64,000 nt of DNA from Isochrysis galbana (Eukaryota > Haptophyta > Isochrysidales > Isochrysidaceae): NCBI GenBank assembly GCA_018136815.1, contig CM030933.1, positions 744,001-808,000 on the forward strand. The letters run 5' to 3'. The notes beneath the pieces were generated by a model. That model made no database searches. It saw only the letters and a program-made list of their open reading frames with translations, and was not told the origin of the DNA. This document shows, piece by piece, positions 11,234-22,208 of this stretch; position 1 is the first letter of the stretch; each line of letters opens with the position of its first letter. The position numbers were made by a program, and so were the translations under genes.

Positions 11234-13793
11234 TTATGGGGGGGGGGTTGCCTTCCGATGGGCTTGATCGCGCTCGAAAAACCAGTTCACCTTGGAGGTG
11301 GCTTGCTTCCGCGTGCGCTCGGCATGGCTGTCCGCGCGCTTGGATCGGCGCTGTGCGGCCGTCGCCGCGTCCGGCCGCAGGTTGCCCGACTTGGCCGCCT
11401 GCGACCATCGGAGGGAACTGCGTGTGCCGGTAAAAAGCTCCTTCAAGTCCGCCTCGAAAAGCGACAGATCGCCGTACGAAGCCTCGATTACACCTAGCAT
11501 GCGGTCCCTCTCCATGTCGATCGAGCACTGTGCCTCTTCCAGGCAAAAGGTGTTGGCGCCCTCACTTCCAGAGCGCCATAGTGTGCGGAATGAGCCACCG
11601 CGGACGCGGACAGACGGCGCCCCCGCTGTCTCAGCGTTGTCATCGGCTTGGTCAGCGTGCGTCCTCACATCGAGCAGAATAATGTCGCCCACGGAGCCAC
11701 CCATCGCCAAAAAGCAGAAGATCTCCATGATGCACCACAAGCGGCGGCAATACGTGTTGCCAGCGAGTAAGATCAAAACCTTGCACGCGCTCGCCTAGAC
11801 GTGTGGCGAGGGAACGGGGCCGCCGGATGAGGGGGCTGGTGGAGCTTCGGGGTGATCAGCGGGAGGGGCTGGGAGCAGGCGTGGCTAAATTGTGCGCCTT
11901 TCACGCGGCGTTGAGCAATCGGCGACGGCGCAAGGCAAGGACTTTCCAGCCATACGTGTGCGCCGGCCGGACTCGGCGCCAATGGGGCACTGCAGACATC
12001 GCGCGGAACCGCTCGCGGTCACGCAGCGCACATAGATGGGTACATAGGCGAGTGACACGTCGAGGTCCTTCCGGTCGATGCACGCCTTGTCGAGCCACAT
12101 TGTCGGCTCGCGGCCATAGATGTGCTTGAAACGCTCTGCCCACCGAGCTAGGGCGGCATACCTGCGAGTGAATACGGAAGCGAGCGAGTGGGCTCGGTGA
12201 TAGGCACACGGCGCCGCAAAGAGCCGCGCCCGTTGCACACACGTACAGGCCGAAGGCACGCAAGGGCAGGACGTGAGTGGGGTCAAGGCGCGCGAGGCCA
12301 AGACAAGACGCGTCACCCATGAGGCACGGGTGGGGTCGAACATGCAGAGCCCGTGCTGGCCCCAAGCTCAGAGCGTGGGCGCGGCGCTCACTTTGCTTGG
12401 CCGTCATCGCTCCACGAGTGTGAGACAAAGGCGTCCACTTCGTTCAAGGCTGCCGGCTTGCGCGCCGCGATGAGCTCGATGCGCTCCATGGGGCGGAGGT
12501 CGGAGCGGTCAAAGTACGATGGCTTCAGGTCGGAGAACGCGATGCAGCGGAAGCGAGCCGCCGCCTCCCGTACACGCTGGTCGCACAGCGCGTCCGTCCC
12601 GCCCATCAGAGATGCGATCGCAGCCAGCGAACGCGTCTCACCCAGCGAACTCTGGCGGGAGAGTGTGAGGAACGATTGCGTGAGAATGGCGACACGCGCC
12701 GACCGAAACGGGAATGGGACGTGTGCTCAGTCGCGGGACGCCAAGCGATCGCACACCTTCTCGAGTCCCCACTCACCAACGAATCGACGGAGCCGGCCGC
12801 GGTTGGCGGGCGTGAGCATCACGCAACATATAAAGATGCAGGCATGCGCGAGGAGAAGCATGTAGAGCTGTGGGACGAGGGCAAAGTACGGAGACTCCTC
12901 GCCATCTAGACTTATAACCTTTTTCTCGAGCATCAAACCGAAGGGAAGGAGCACTGTGATGAGTCCCGTAGTCTCTGCCACTAGCTGTTGGGCCCGCGCG
13001 AGTGCGCGACGCGGGTTGTGCTGCGAGGTGAAGAAGAGCGCTACAAACTGGCCGTGCGCGGCGCGGCAGTAGGCGCAGACCGCAATGCTAACCATGGGCC
13101 AGATTGCAAATGCGTAGCGAGCTGACTGTCTTCCTTGGCGTGCGAGCTCAAGAGCAATCGGCACATGCGAAAAGACGAGCTCACAAATCACCTAGTTGAT
13201 TGCGAGGCATGTGAGCGTGAGTCATGTTCAGGCGGTTCCATGGTGCCGAGGCAGCTCGCACCTCAACACAGTTGAGCGAGGTGAGTGCAAATAGTGTTCC
13301 CAGCAAGATGCGCAGGGTGAACCGGTCTGTCGGCCTCAGTATCAGGATAGGAGCCAGCACACAGCCGCAACGTGACAAAGCATAGAGCGCCTGCAGCAGG
13401 GTGCTTGGCTCGGAGTCACCCACGGCCTGCGCGACGGATGGCATGCTTGCCCCCCCCCTCATCGGGACTCGACATGCGCACTCTGAGAAAGCGAATGAGG
13501 TCGAGCAGCATCGGCGCGAATCCGGGTATGGCGCAGCTGAGCAGCAGAACAGCGCTGGCCGCGTTGACCCTCCACCGCTGTTGCTGTTCCGCCCTAGCAG
13601 CGCGAGAGAGTCCGGCAAGAAGCCGCTCGATGGTCTCGCTGGACTCGCCGCCTAGCGTCACTCTGGACGAAGGTCGCCCCGGCGACCAGTTGACGCCGAT
13701 CAGCACGATGGCCAGGAACAAGATGAGCGGAAAGAAGAGGAGGACATCATGCCATGAGAGTGAAGAGCTGGTGGCTGCGGTGTAATACTTCAT
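11234..13793 (-). CDS. Multi-pass membrane protein with TIR-like FVSHSWSDD / WLDKACID domain
   Basis: Proposed model: complement(join(11234..11794,12032..12161,12392..12651,12757..13191,13262..13426,13482..13793)). All junctions are GT-AG and phase-consistent, giving 620 aa. The N-terminal half has hydrophobic segments: WHDVLLFFPLILFLAIVL near residues 15-32, VNAASAVLLLSCAIPGFAPML, RILLGTLFALTSL, YAFAIWPMVSIAVCAY and LYMLLLAHACIFICCVML. After ALNEVDAFVSHSWSDD come ARWAERFKHIYGREP, MWLDKACIDRKDLD and, across the last intron, VLILLAGNTYCRRLWCIMEI. These are the hallmark motifs of a family expanded in oomycetes and microalgae. The domain is TIR-like in its DAFVSHSW strand and its later RLWC motif. 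Function is unknown; a sensor or NAD-related role is only inference. The ATG at 13793 is chosen because it directly precedes the first membrane segment. Confidence 0.85.
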
Positions 13794-15726
13794 CACACCG
13801 GCCCAGCGGGCGGAGGGCGGGCGGCCGTTGCGCGAGGGGAAGCCACGAAGCGTGGAGCCGGGCCAGTTGCGTGCGTACTCGCGTGCGAGAGACGGCTGTG
13901 GAGAGGGGCGGGGCACGGCGGTTGAAACCGCGAGGGGCGGCGAGGGGAAAGGGGGGGCGAAACAGGGGGGGGGGGGGGGGCGATGGGGGGTGGCGCGGTG
14001 TGTTTTGCACACGCCAGAGAGGCAGGAGGAGCGCGGGGCGCGCAGGGCCAGAGAGGTAAGAAGGGGTGGAGGGTGGAGAGACGCGTGGGGGAGGGGGCGG
14101 ATAGATGGGATGGGATGGGGGGCGACGCGAGAAAAGGGCGGAGAGAGGGGAAGAGAGGGGGGGGGCTTAGGCGGAGACTTTAATAAGAGGGGGAGGGGAC
14201 GTTAGAGAGAGGGGGGGGAGGGAGGGAGGGGAGAGGTGCGCGCGAGGATCTCTCGCTCTTCTTCTTCTCAGAATGAAATAAATGAATGGGAGAGTGCGAG
14301 CCAGCCTTCCCTCGCCTCCGCCCTACACGATGGCGCAGGCGAGCGGGGGGGTCTCCCCCCCGGGGCGGGGGGGCGGGGGGGCCGGGGGGCCGGGGGGGCG
14401 GGGGGGGGGCGGGGGCCGCGCGCGGGGGGGGGGGGACCATCCTCCCTCCCAGCGGATCGAATCGCGCCCCCAAACGTCTCTGCAACCTTCATCCGCCGAG
14501 ATAAGCCCCGCAGCCGCGCGTCTCTGCAACGCGAGGCCCATGAGACCACAGCCTCCGCCCTGAACGGCGGACCTCGCCGACAGGAGGCGCAAACGGGTCC
14601 CAGGCTTCTTACAGCAGTAGCGGTAGCAGCGAGGGCCGATGGACGCAGCGCACAGTGGTGGGACGAGAAGAAGATTCGGACGTCGACACGTGGACGGCGT
14701 TGGGACGGGCGGAGGGATGTGACGTAGCACGGGCTCACGAATCCGCTAACGCCTTCTAGACTCGACTTCGCCGTCTGACTAGCTCTAGGCCCTACTGAGC
14801 TACTAAGCTGCTGAAGGGGGGACGTTAGAAAAAAACCTTTTAATATTCTTACCGCACTCGGGGCGAATGGAACCACTACCCACTACAAGTAGCAAGTAGC
14901 ACGTAGCATACTCTCTACACCCCCATTCCCCCGGCCCTTCTCCCCCCGCCATCAGGCGGCTCCCCCCGTACACTACTAGGGGGATTGGGGTGGAGGGCTT
15001 AGATATGGTCCGGTGGCCCGCGCCCCCCCCCCCCCCCGGTGATTGGCCCCGGCCAGGTTTTCGCGTCCGACCTGCCCAAATTTCTTTCGAAAATTTCGGT
15101 GTTTTTGCACTGATTTTCGGACAGGTTCCAGGCTCCCCCTAATTTTCGCGAAATTTTTGTTTTTCGAGGTTCGAGCCAGCCCCACCGCCTACGCCTACGC
15201 ACCGCCGCACCCGTGCTACCTTGCCTTACTTAGACCGTAGACGAGCTCATAGAGTAATTGGTAATTGGATTGGATCAATGGTCATACATTTTATTTCACT
15301 GTTTCTATACGTTGTTAGGCAACACACTCAGAGCGCACACATTACTAAAACGATCTCGAGCACATCAACCCACCACCCGCCACCCGCTTGTTGTTGTTGT
15401 AGCGGCTCATCAAAGAGGCCTGCAAGCCTGCAAGTGATCCGACAGCACACACGATTGTTGCTCACCATACATCACACATCACACGGAGCAAAGAAAAAAC
15501 ACGCGCTCACACGAGGCTGAGTTCTGAGTTCGGCGAGATGCTATAAACATAAAAGCCACACGAGCGGCGGATGCCCATGCCGGAAACGATTTGTTGTGCG
15601 CATGCCACCATGCGAGCACGGCATCGGAAAAGTCGTCAACGCTAGACATCGCCCCCGCACCCTGCACCCCGTCCCTCCCCGCCCCCTCGCCCCTCCCCCC
15701 ACCCCCCTCGCCCCTCTCACCCTCTC
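13794..15726. other. G-rich low complexity and repeat fragments
   Basis: Poly-G and GGGA-type runs fill 13900-14450. At 15040-15180 there is a segment rich in TTTCG/CGAAA words, similar in style to the next repeat. ORFs mirror each other on both strands and are proline- or glycine-rich. No gene called. Confidence 0.45.
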
Positions 15727-16084
15727 CTAGGGCCAGGTAAGAGTTTCGCGAAACTCATTGCGAAACTTGGGTCACTTTTTTGGCCGTGAAACTTTCGCGA
15801 AACTTGGGCCCAAAAATAGCCCGTATACGAAACTCCGCAAAACTCAGCGAGGAGCGAAGAGCGAGGACAGGCGAGAGGGAGAGGCCAGAGGCCAGAGAGA
15901 GGAGAGAGGCATGCCCCGTGCTCGCTCCCAAGGTCCAAGGTGAGCCAGCGCGCGCGTCGCGCGGCCCATCCCCAAGCGCCGCCAGCCCGCTAGCGCCACC
16001 ACAGCCCTCGCCCGGCACGCGCGCATCCGTCCTGGCAACATCTTTGTCGCTTCATCACGTCGATCTTGCTGCGCACTCTGCAAC

Positions 16085-16440
16085 TTGATGGTTCCAATGT
16101 TGTGGGCATCTCGACGAGGGATAGCTGCGCTACCAATGGTGTCGCCTGCCGCAACCTAGCCTCCGTGATGTGCGATGTGCCCGAGGGCTATGCAAATTTT
16201 ATGTGTGTCTCACACCCTACAACATATAGGTGAGCACTTTGATTTGGAGACGGTTGAGGCCTTCCTAACTCCGTGGCTCATGCTTGTCTCGCACACTGCT
16301 GCTGCCAGTCTTGTGTGGCAAGAGCTGACTGGGGTCGCTATGAAGGGTTATTCTCATATCCGATGGTGGTCGCGGTGGGAGATCATGAAGCAACTGGCAA
16401 CTAAGTTCCACCACCTAGAGCCCTTCTTTCCAACTCCCGG
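16085..16440 (+). pseudogene. hAT-like transposase remnant (unit 1)
   Basis: One frame reads VVGISTRDSCATNGVACRNL and ends MCVSH; the reading then continues in another frame as CVSHTLQHIGEHFDLETVEA, AFLTPWLMLVSHTAA and RWWSRWEIMKQLATKF. The order RDSCATNG, (C)SHTL and RWWSRWE matches the DUF659/hAT-type transposase core. A frameshift at the CVSH point shows it is inactive. Confidence 0.6.
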
Positions 16441-16813
16441 CCGAAGCAGCGCGCGCTAGGGCCAGGTAAGAGTTTCGCGAAACTCATTGCGAAACTTGGG
16501 TCACTTTTTTGGCCGTGAAACTTTCGCGAAACTTGGGCCCAAAAATAGCCCGTATACGAAACTCCGCAAAACTCAGCGAGGAGCGAGGAGCGAGGACAGG
16601 CGAGAGGGAGAGGCCAGAGGCCAGAGAGAGGAGAGAGGCATGCCCCGTGCTCGCTCCCAAGGTCCAAGGTGAGCCAGCGCGCGCGTCGCGCGGCCCATCC
16701 CCAAGCGCCGCCAGCCCGCTAGCGCCACCACAGCCCTCGCCCGGCACGCGCGCATCCGTCCTGGCAACATCTTTGTCGCTTCATCACGTCGATCTTGCTG
16801 CGCACTCTGCAAC

Positions 16814-17169
16814 TTGATGGTTCCAATGTTGTGGGCATCTCGACGAGGGATAGCTGCGCTACCAATGGTGTCGCCTGCCGCAACCTAGCCTCCGTGATGT
16901 GCGATGTGCCCGAGGGCTATGCAAATTTTATGTGTGTCTCACACCCTACAACATATAGGTGAGCACTTTGATTTGGAGACGGTTGAGGCCTTCCTAACTC
17001 CGTGGCTCATGCTTGTCTCGCACACTGCTGCTGCCAGTCTTGTGTGGCAAGAGCTGACTGGGGTCGCTATGAAGGGTTATTCTCATATCCGATGGTGGTC
17101 GCGGTGGGAGATCATGAAGCAACTGGCAACTAAGTTCCACCACCTAGAGCCCTTCTTTCCAACTCCCGG
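16814..17169 (+). pseudogene. hAT-like transposase remnant (unit 2)
   Basis: Second copy of the segment above at an offset of exactly 729 bp, carrying the same frameshift, so the decay came before the duplication. Confidence 0.6.
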
Positions 17170-17345
17170 CCGAAGCAGCGCGCGCGGCCTCCCCGGAACC
17201 AGCTTCTCCGCCAAATAGAGGGAACTGGAGAAGGGGAAGGGGGTTGTTAGGGGTTAAGGTTGGGTAGTAGGGAGGTACACTAGCAAGCTGCCTCACGACG
17301 CATATGTAGCGGGAATTTTTAAGAAGATTTTTTTTCATTGTAGCC
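17166..17345 (+). repeat. SINE-like repeat with T-rich tail, copy S2
   Basis: Best match to the copy at 10345-10520. Ends AATTTTTAAGAAGATTTTTTTT. Its 5' end overlaps the right edge of the 729-bp duplication, so the duplicated unit ends inside this repeat. Confidence 0.55.
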
Positions 17346-17493
17346 CAACGCGCCAAAATCTACAAAAAAAACTCCCTGGCCACCGCGAAAAAAACACCTG
17401 TCGAACACGCGATGACTACAGGCTCGTAGGCGGAGGGCCGTTCGACCGAGCCGGCAGCAGACGCGGCCGTAGAATGTTCATTCATTGATTCAA

Positions 17494-17905
17494 CCTACTT
17501 TTATAAGTGGGGGACAATGGGGGCCTCGCGCCCCCCTCACACCATCGCGGACACCCCCCGGGGTGGGCCCGTACAATCAACCCCAGCCCCTGCCCTTTGG
17601 CAGGGGCAGGGCACTCAACAATCTGGCCCAGACCCTTCGGGGGCGCGGCCCGCGAGCCGCACTCCCACGCCCGCGCTGGGCCTGCCCTCGAGCTGACTCC
17701 CCCTCTGTCCCTGGTCGCCAGTCGCCAGGCATACAGGTGTCTCTGGGCGGCTCCCATGGCCAGCGAGGCGAGCGTGGGAGAGGCAGGGGGGGCCAGGGGC
17801 TAAGCCCCAGCCTCCACTGCCCCCTGAGCTGCCCTTGCTGGCCCCCTGGAAGCCCCCAAAGGGCCCCTGAGAGCAGGCCAGGGCGCGCCGCATGGCGACG
17901 CGCCG
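17494..17905 (-). repeat. SINE-like repeat, copy C, nearly full length
   Basis: On the minus strand: a CCATGCGGCGCGCC start, CTCAGGGGGCAGTGGAGGCT, the CTCTCCCACGCTCGCCTCGC box, the hairpin around CTGCCCCTGCC, a GGGGGGCGCGAGG block, CCCATTG, and the terminal hairpin with arms CCCACTT / AAGTAGG ending at 17494. About 410 bp. It is strongly similar to copy D (340-672) in its 3' half. Confidence 0.6.
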
Positions 17906-18502
17906 CAGGGACGACGAAGGGAGAGAGTGGAGAGAGGGAGAGGGGGGGATTTGCACCCCCCCCGATGGAGTGCGGTTAGAAACAGGCCCCGTTTGCGTTA
18001 GCAAACGGGTAGGGGGCGGCCGGCGACAGGCGGGAGAGAGAAGGGAGCGGCTTAAGCTCGAGGAGAGTATCCTGAAGCCTGAAGGTGGCGCAGGCTACTC
18101 GACTCGCAGTCGTTTATTTCTCGAGAACCGCTCACGGCGAGAGCTGGAAGGGCCGTTCCTCTTTGTTGACGAGAGGTTCCTCCCCCCCCCCCCGGTGCTT
18201 TTTCCCGGAGAGTCGGCCGGCGTCGACCGGTCCGCCTCAATGGGTTTTCCCTCATTTTAACTTGTGGAGAGTTAGAATGGGAGCCGGGGGCTTGCGAGGG
18301 GGGAGATGTGGAGGGGTGCATAGGTGTATGTATCTGTGGCAACAACACGCGCCATGGTGTACGGGCAGGTGCGCTGAGGTCTGTCGTGTTAGTACCGGGC
18401 TAGTGAGAGTAGTGGTACTAATGCTCAGTTAGATTGAAGAATGTTCATTGATTGCTGCTTGCGGGAAGATGTCTGAAAGGTCATAGTAGGAGTCGGGTCT
18501 GA
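17906..18502. other. Repeat-like intergenic stretch
   Basis: Contains a short perfect repeat GTTTGCGTTAGCAAACGG (inverted GTTTGC...GCAAAC) at about 17991-18008, a poly-C tract at 18181-18193, and GC-rich sequence. No gene supported. Confidence 0.35.
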
Positions 18503-18973
18503 CAGTGTCTGTCATCGAGTGCTGTGAGCGACGAGGTGGACGGAAGGCCGAAGGATGGTGACGCGTGGCGTCAGCGCAGGATCCGGCTGTTCGAGCTATC
18601 GGGCTCTTGGACCCTTAGAGATATGCAGGCAGAGAAGGCGAAGAGGCGCGCGTTAGCAACTCAGGGCGCTCAGGAGGCGCAAAGGAGGAAGGCAGCACGG
18701 CTTGAGCGGACTACCGTAGCAGATGAACTCGCGCAAGCGCGGGTAACCTCCTTCCGGGCATGTGAGATGATGTGTACGTGTGCGACTGATCTGTGCCCGT
18801 GGGTGGGTTTCATGTTGTGTTCATGTGGAAACTTGAAGAAAGGGGTGTGCAAGAAGAGGGAGTGTGTGCAACGTCGAAGGGGTGCAGTTTCCGGGCTTGA
18901 AGGCGCCCTCGTGGCGCAAGAGGCTGCCGTGAGTGCCTGCCCCCCTGCCCTTGGTGTCAGGGCGGGTTTGTGA
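18503..18973 (+). CDS. Cys-rich zinc-binding-type ORF, unidentified
   Basis: Open from 18503 with no ATG near the left end, so it may be an internal exon or fragment. A charged alpha-helical part (LRDMQAEKAKRRALATQGAQ) is followed by a Cys cluster: CEMMCTCATDLC, then MLCSCGNLKKGVCKKREC. The spacing suggests a zinc ribbon or knuckle. I do not recognise the protein. With the ORF at 19333 it may form one mobile-element or host gene, but no splice chain is evident. Confidence 0.4.
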   Translation, partial: QCLSSSAVSDEVDGRPKDGDAWRQRRIRLFELSGSWTLRDMQAEKAKRRALATQGAQEAQRRKAARLERTTVADELAQARVTSFRACEMMCTCATDLCPWVGFMLCSCGNLKKGVCKKRECVQRRRGAVSGLEGALVAQEAAVSACPPALGVRAGL

Positions 18974-19332
18974 GGCTCCTGCTTTCGCGCGCGCGCTTGC
19001 GCAGAACGTCACTGTGAGTCACCACCACCATCTTTTGAAAAAAGAAGCACATGTCGGCCTAGATAGTGACAGGGGGCAACCTTCATCTAGTTGGAGCAAC
19101 TTCTAGAGGTCTAAGGCTCAAATTTTAAGCTTTCCAATAGAAATGGGGCCGTTTTGAGAAGCGCAAGCCTCTAATTGTCAATCGCAGAAGCGTCCGCCGC
19201 TGGATGTGGTACCCCTTCCCGCGCCGCCGTCTCCCTCCACCTCCGCCTCCGCCTTGGGGTCCTCCAGCGCACGCGTCAGCGTACGTGGCGGAATGGGTCG
19301 GGCCTTGCTTTGTATCACCTCACTGGCCGCCG

Positions 19333-19701
19333 ATGTCGCGCGAGACCACCGCTTTCGCAGACCCCTCGGCTCCCGAGGTGGGCACAGAGGATTCTCTCGA
19401 GATGAGCGAAGAGTGGGTGCGTTCGTTTGCGCAGATGGAGCTGCGCAGGCGCGAGCGGCGGCAGCGGCCTCGGGAGCGGAGTTGCGTGGACCGGCGTATC
19501 GAGCTGCCCGAGCAGGAGAACGAGGCGTCGCTCTCCGTCCTGGCCGAGAGGGCGCGCGAGAGGCAGATGCAGGAGCAGCGATACGGCATCCACACATCGG
19601 AGATCAGATCGCTGGAGGCGGACCTCAACGAGAGGTTCGACTCCATAGCGCACAGGGAACTTCCCGTGCTTTGGCCATCAGTGCCTCTGAGGGCCGGATG
19701 A
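19333..19701 (+). CDS. Hypothetical charged helical protein (122 aa)
   Basis: ATG at 19333 (MSRETTAFADPSAPEVG) opens a frame rich in Arg/Glu with long predicted helices (MELRRRERRQRPRERS, LSVLAERARERQMQEQRYG, EIRSLEADLNERFDSIAH). Composition looks like real protein rather than a mirror ORF, although frames on the opposite strand are also open. No family recognised. Confidence 0.4.
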   Translation: MSRETTAFADPSAPEVGTEDSLEMSEEWVRSFAQMELRRRERRQRPRERSCVDRRIELPEQENEASLSVLAERARERQMQEQRYGIHTSEIRSLEADLNERFDSIAHRELPVLWPSVPLRAG

Positions 19702-20256
19702 GAGTGGCAGAAAGGTGCTCGATGCGGCCGCGTCGAGGTCAGATTGAGAGGGGGGGGAGAGGACTTGAAGCCTACATGCAGGTAGAGGCCGATAACATCC
19801 AGGTCTCCAGGTATCGGCCCGAAACAGACGCGACCCGCTCCACTATGCCCTGCGTGCGTGGCAATCGGTTGTTTGGTGCCATCGTCACGTTGTATGCTGT
19901 ATGCAATGCGCTCTCTAGAGCCACTATAGCTAGATATATTTGTTGCGGACATGGCGGTGCCGCCCTTCCGCTCCAGGAACGGCATAGTTTCTACACGTGT
20001 GCAGTTTAATATCACGGCAACACATGCGCAACGTCTCCTCCCAAACAAGCGACCAATGCTTATACCAGAAAAAAATCTGAAGGTTCTGGGCTAACACCTA
20101 CTGCAGACACGGGATCCGCTCCTACCTCTCTGTTACTATCAACCTATTTTTTAATTTTTAACAAATTTTTATGGATCGCGGCGCGGCAAAGGAACGGAAC
20201 TAGCGCTAACACAAGACAGGACTCCCTGCCGCGGTAAGCGCAAGCACCCTTCCCCC

Positions 20257-20757
20257 TTATGCCACCCAGCTCTTCACTAGCTTTCTATCTGCGCTAGCTG
20301 TAGCGCCCCTCCCTCCACACTCAAACAGCCCCCCACGCCAGGATCCTGTTCTGGTCTCGCAGGCAAGGGGGCCTAATGGGAGGGAGAGGAGCAACTCCTC
20401 AGAGAGGAGCTGTGGGGAAGGAGATGTCTGAGTGGGTGCGCTATACCCTTGCGCTAGGCATGGGCAGCGACGCCGCCTCAAGACATGTCCTCCCTCTTGG
20501 CTTGAGTCGAAATTATTGGTCTGAGTGTGCTCCAACGCGGCAACATGCCTCGCCCTTTGGCAGTGCTGCTGCACAACCTGCTTGCCGGAGCCCACATTCG
20601 TCTTGCAAGCGTCGCACCAGAGCTGGCCGCCCACGATCTTGAGCATGTTGTCTGGATTCTCCTTGACACGAAGAGCCATGGTCTTCGGAGCGACGTCATT
20701 TGCCCGAAGGCCGTTCTTCTTCTTCGAAATTCCACGCCATAGTTGTACATGATTCAA
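20257..20757 (-). pseudogene. hAT-type transposon N-terminus with BED-like zinc finger, interrupted
   Basis: The frame contains MALRVKENPDNMLKIVGGQL followed by WCDACKTNVGSGKQVVQQHC and RARHV, a C2H2/BED-type finger (C-x2-C...H-x5-H) typical of hAT-like elements. After about HVAALEHTQ the frame runs into low-similarity sequence. Its 5' side abuts the inverted-repeat element at 20745-21667, which interrupts the frame. Confidence 0.5.
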
Positions 20758-21667
20758 GTCACGACTATAGTCAGACGCATAGTCAGGCTCCCATGGTATG
20801 ACTAGTAGTCAATAGTCAGAAGGCTATCTATGACTAGTAGTCAATAGTCAGAGGCTATGGCATGACTTGACTATGCTAGTCAGGGGGCCGACTTGACTAC
20901 GACTAGAGCAGCGCGACTATAGTCACTGCCACTGCGCAAGCGCGCGAGCAAAGCAGGGCAGAGCGCAGAGCGCGCTGCGCGCCGCCTGTCAAACAATGCC
21001 TACGCATTGCGGGTTGCGGGTTGCGGAGCCAGATATACTAAACTGCGCAATGATCGAGCGGCTCGAGGTCAAAAATGCGCGCACGACAATACTCAATACT
21101 GTATAATACTATACTAGCACAATGTTATTGGATCCATTATCGTCCGAGACAATGCTACCATCAGTCACTCTCGCTCTCGCTCTCCATCCACACCCACACC
21201 GCTCAGGCACCAAACAGTCCCATCCCCATCATCATCATCTTCAAACATCTCCGACACACACCTTCTTGTTGCCCATCAATGGGGGCATCATCCTGAACAG
21301 CGGCTAGCCCCAGAGTGCTCTACTCCCACGCCCCAAGACGCCCTCCTACGCCATACTTGCTCACATACAAAAGTCCCATAACATCTCGTCCGTAGTTTGA
21401 TCGCGGTGCAGGTACCAATTCTTGCGCACGTAAACGAGGCGAAAAGAACTAACTAAAATTAGATTAACATCAAGACACAATATCTATATACCCATATGAC
21501 TATAGTCTGATCATAGTCAGTGATTCAAGCTCCCATGCTATGACTAGTAGTCAATAGTCAAAGGGCTATGCATGACTAGTAGTCTATAGTCAGAGGCTAT
21601 GGTGTGACTATGACTGCATAGTCAAGGCCCATAGAATGACTAAGATTGAATCACTTGAATCACGTAC
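20745..21667. mobile_element. TIR element packed with TAGTC/GACTA words
   Basis: The ends form an inverted repeat GTAC(A/G)TGATTCAAGT (20745-20759 and 21653-21667). Two direct internal copies of a block containing GACTAGTAGTCAATAGTCA (twice each) lie at about 20760-20890 and 21490-21630. Palindromic GACTATAGTC and GACTAGTAGTC words dominate them. The centre (20930-21480) has no convincing ORF. It is inserted within hAT-derived coding sequence. Confidence 0.65.
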
Positions 21668-21909
21668 AGCCCTGTTCCACGCCCGCTCTTGTTGCGCTCC
21701 TCCTCGCTCAACTTGTGCTTGTGCTTCGAGAGCTGGATCTTGCGCTCCTTGTCGATCTTTGCGGCGGGCGGGATGTGCTTCTTCACAAAGTCGGCGAGCG
21801 TCGGTTGCACGCTGCTGCTCTTCGATGGGGCAGCCGAAGACAAGCCGATCGCCTCCGACTCATCATCCTCGCTCATGTCGGAGACCTGCGAGACCGAGTC
21901 CAGCGGCAA
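21640..21909 (-). pseudogene. Transposon-derived ORF fragment, interrupted
   Basis: The frame reads MPLDSVSQVSDMSEDDESEA, then SSVQPTLADFVKKHIPPAA and LSKHKHKLSEEERNKSGRG before entering the inverted-repeat element. Charged linker and KHKxKLSEEER helices recall linker regions of hAT-type elements next to BED fingers, but I cannot identify it firmly. Confidence 0.35.
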
Positions 21910-21929
21910 GTCGTCTGCATCACCGCAAT

Positions 21930-22208
21930 GAGAGTCTCGCCGACCGATGCATCATGTGCTATTGGGACGGGGCTGGGTGGCTGCAGGGCACCATAGTCGA
22001 AGAGAACACTGATGATAATGAGCTCGACGGCGAGGCTGTGGCAAATTGGATCGTGTACTATGAGGTGGATGACACCTCAGTTGCGCATTTGCTGACGGCG
22101 GCAATGTATACCGTCCCGGTGGCCGGCGAGGGTGATGAAGCCGATGAAAGATGGGCGAGGCCGTTGGCGTGCGCCAAGCACGGGGCTTGGTATTTGCTTC
22201 TCGACTAG
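21930..22208 (+). pseudogene. Tudor/Agenet-like domain fragment of mobile-element type
   Basis: Frame: RCIMCYWDGAGWLQGTIVEE, then VANWIVYYEVDDTSVAHLL and a short tail to TAG at 22206. The pattern W-x-G-x-G-W-x-x-G-x-I ... Y-Y-E-x-D-D is typical of small beta-barrel reader modules found at the C-terminus of some algal transposon ORFs. It lies head-to-head with the fragment on the other strand, so the locus is rearranged. Confidence 0.35.

Larger units (their letters stand above)
15727..17184. repeat. Tandem duplication, two near-identical 729-bp units
   Basis: Unit 1 is 15727-16455 and unit 2 is 16456-17184; I saw only one base difference while reading (GAGCGAAGAGCG against GAGCGAGGAGCG). Each unit starts CTAGGGCCAGGTAAGAG with several TTTCGCGAAAC words and contains a decayed hAT-type transposase segment. 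The near identity points to a recent event or an assembly duplication. Confidence 0.95.
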
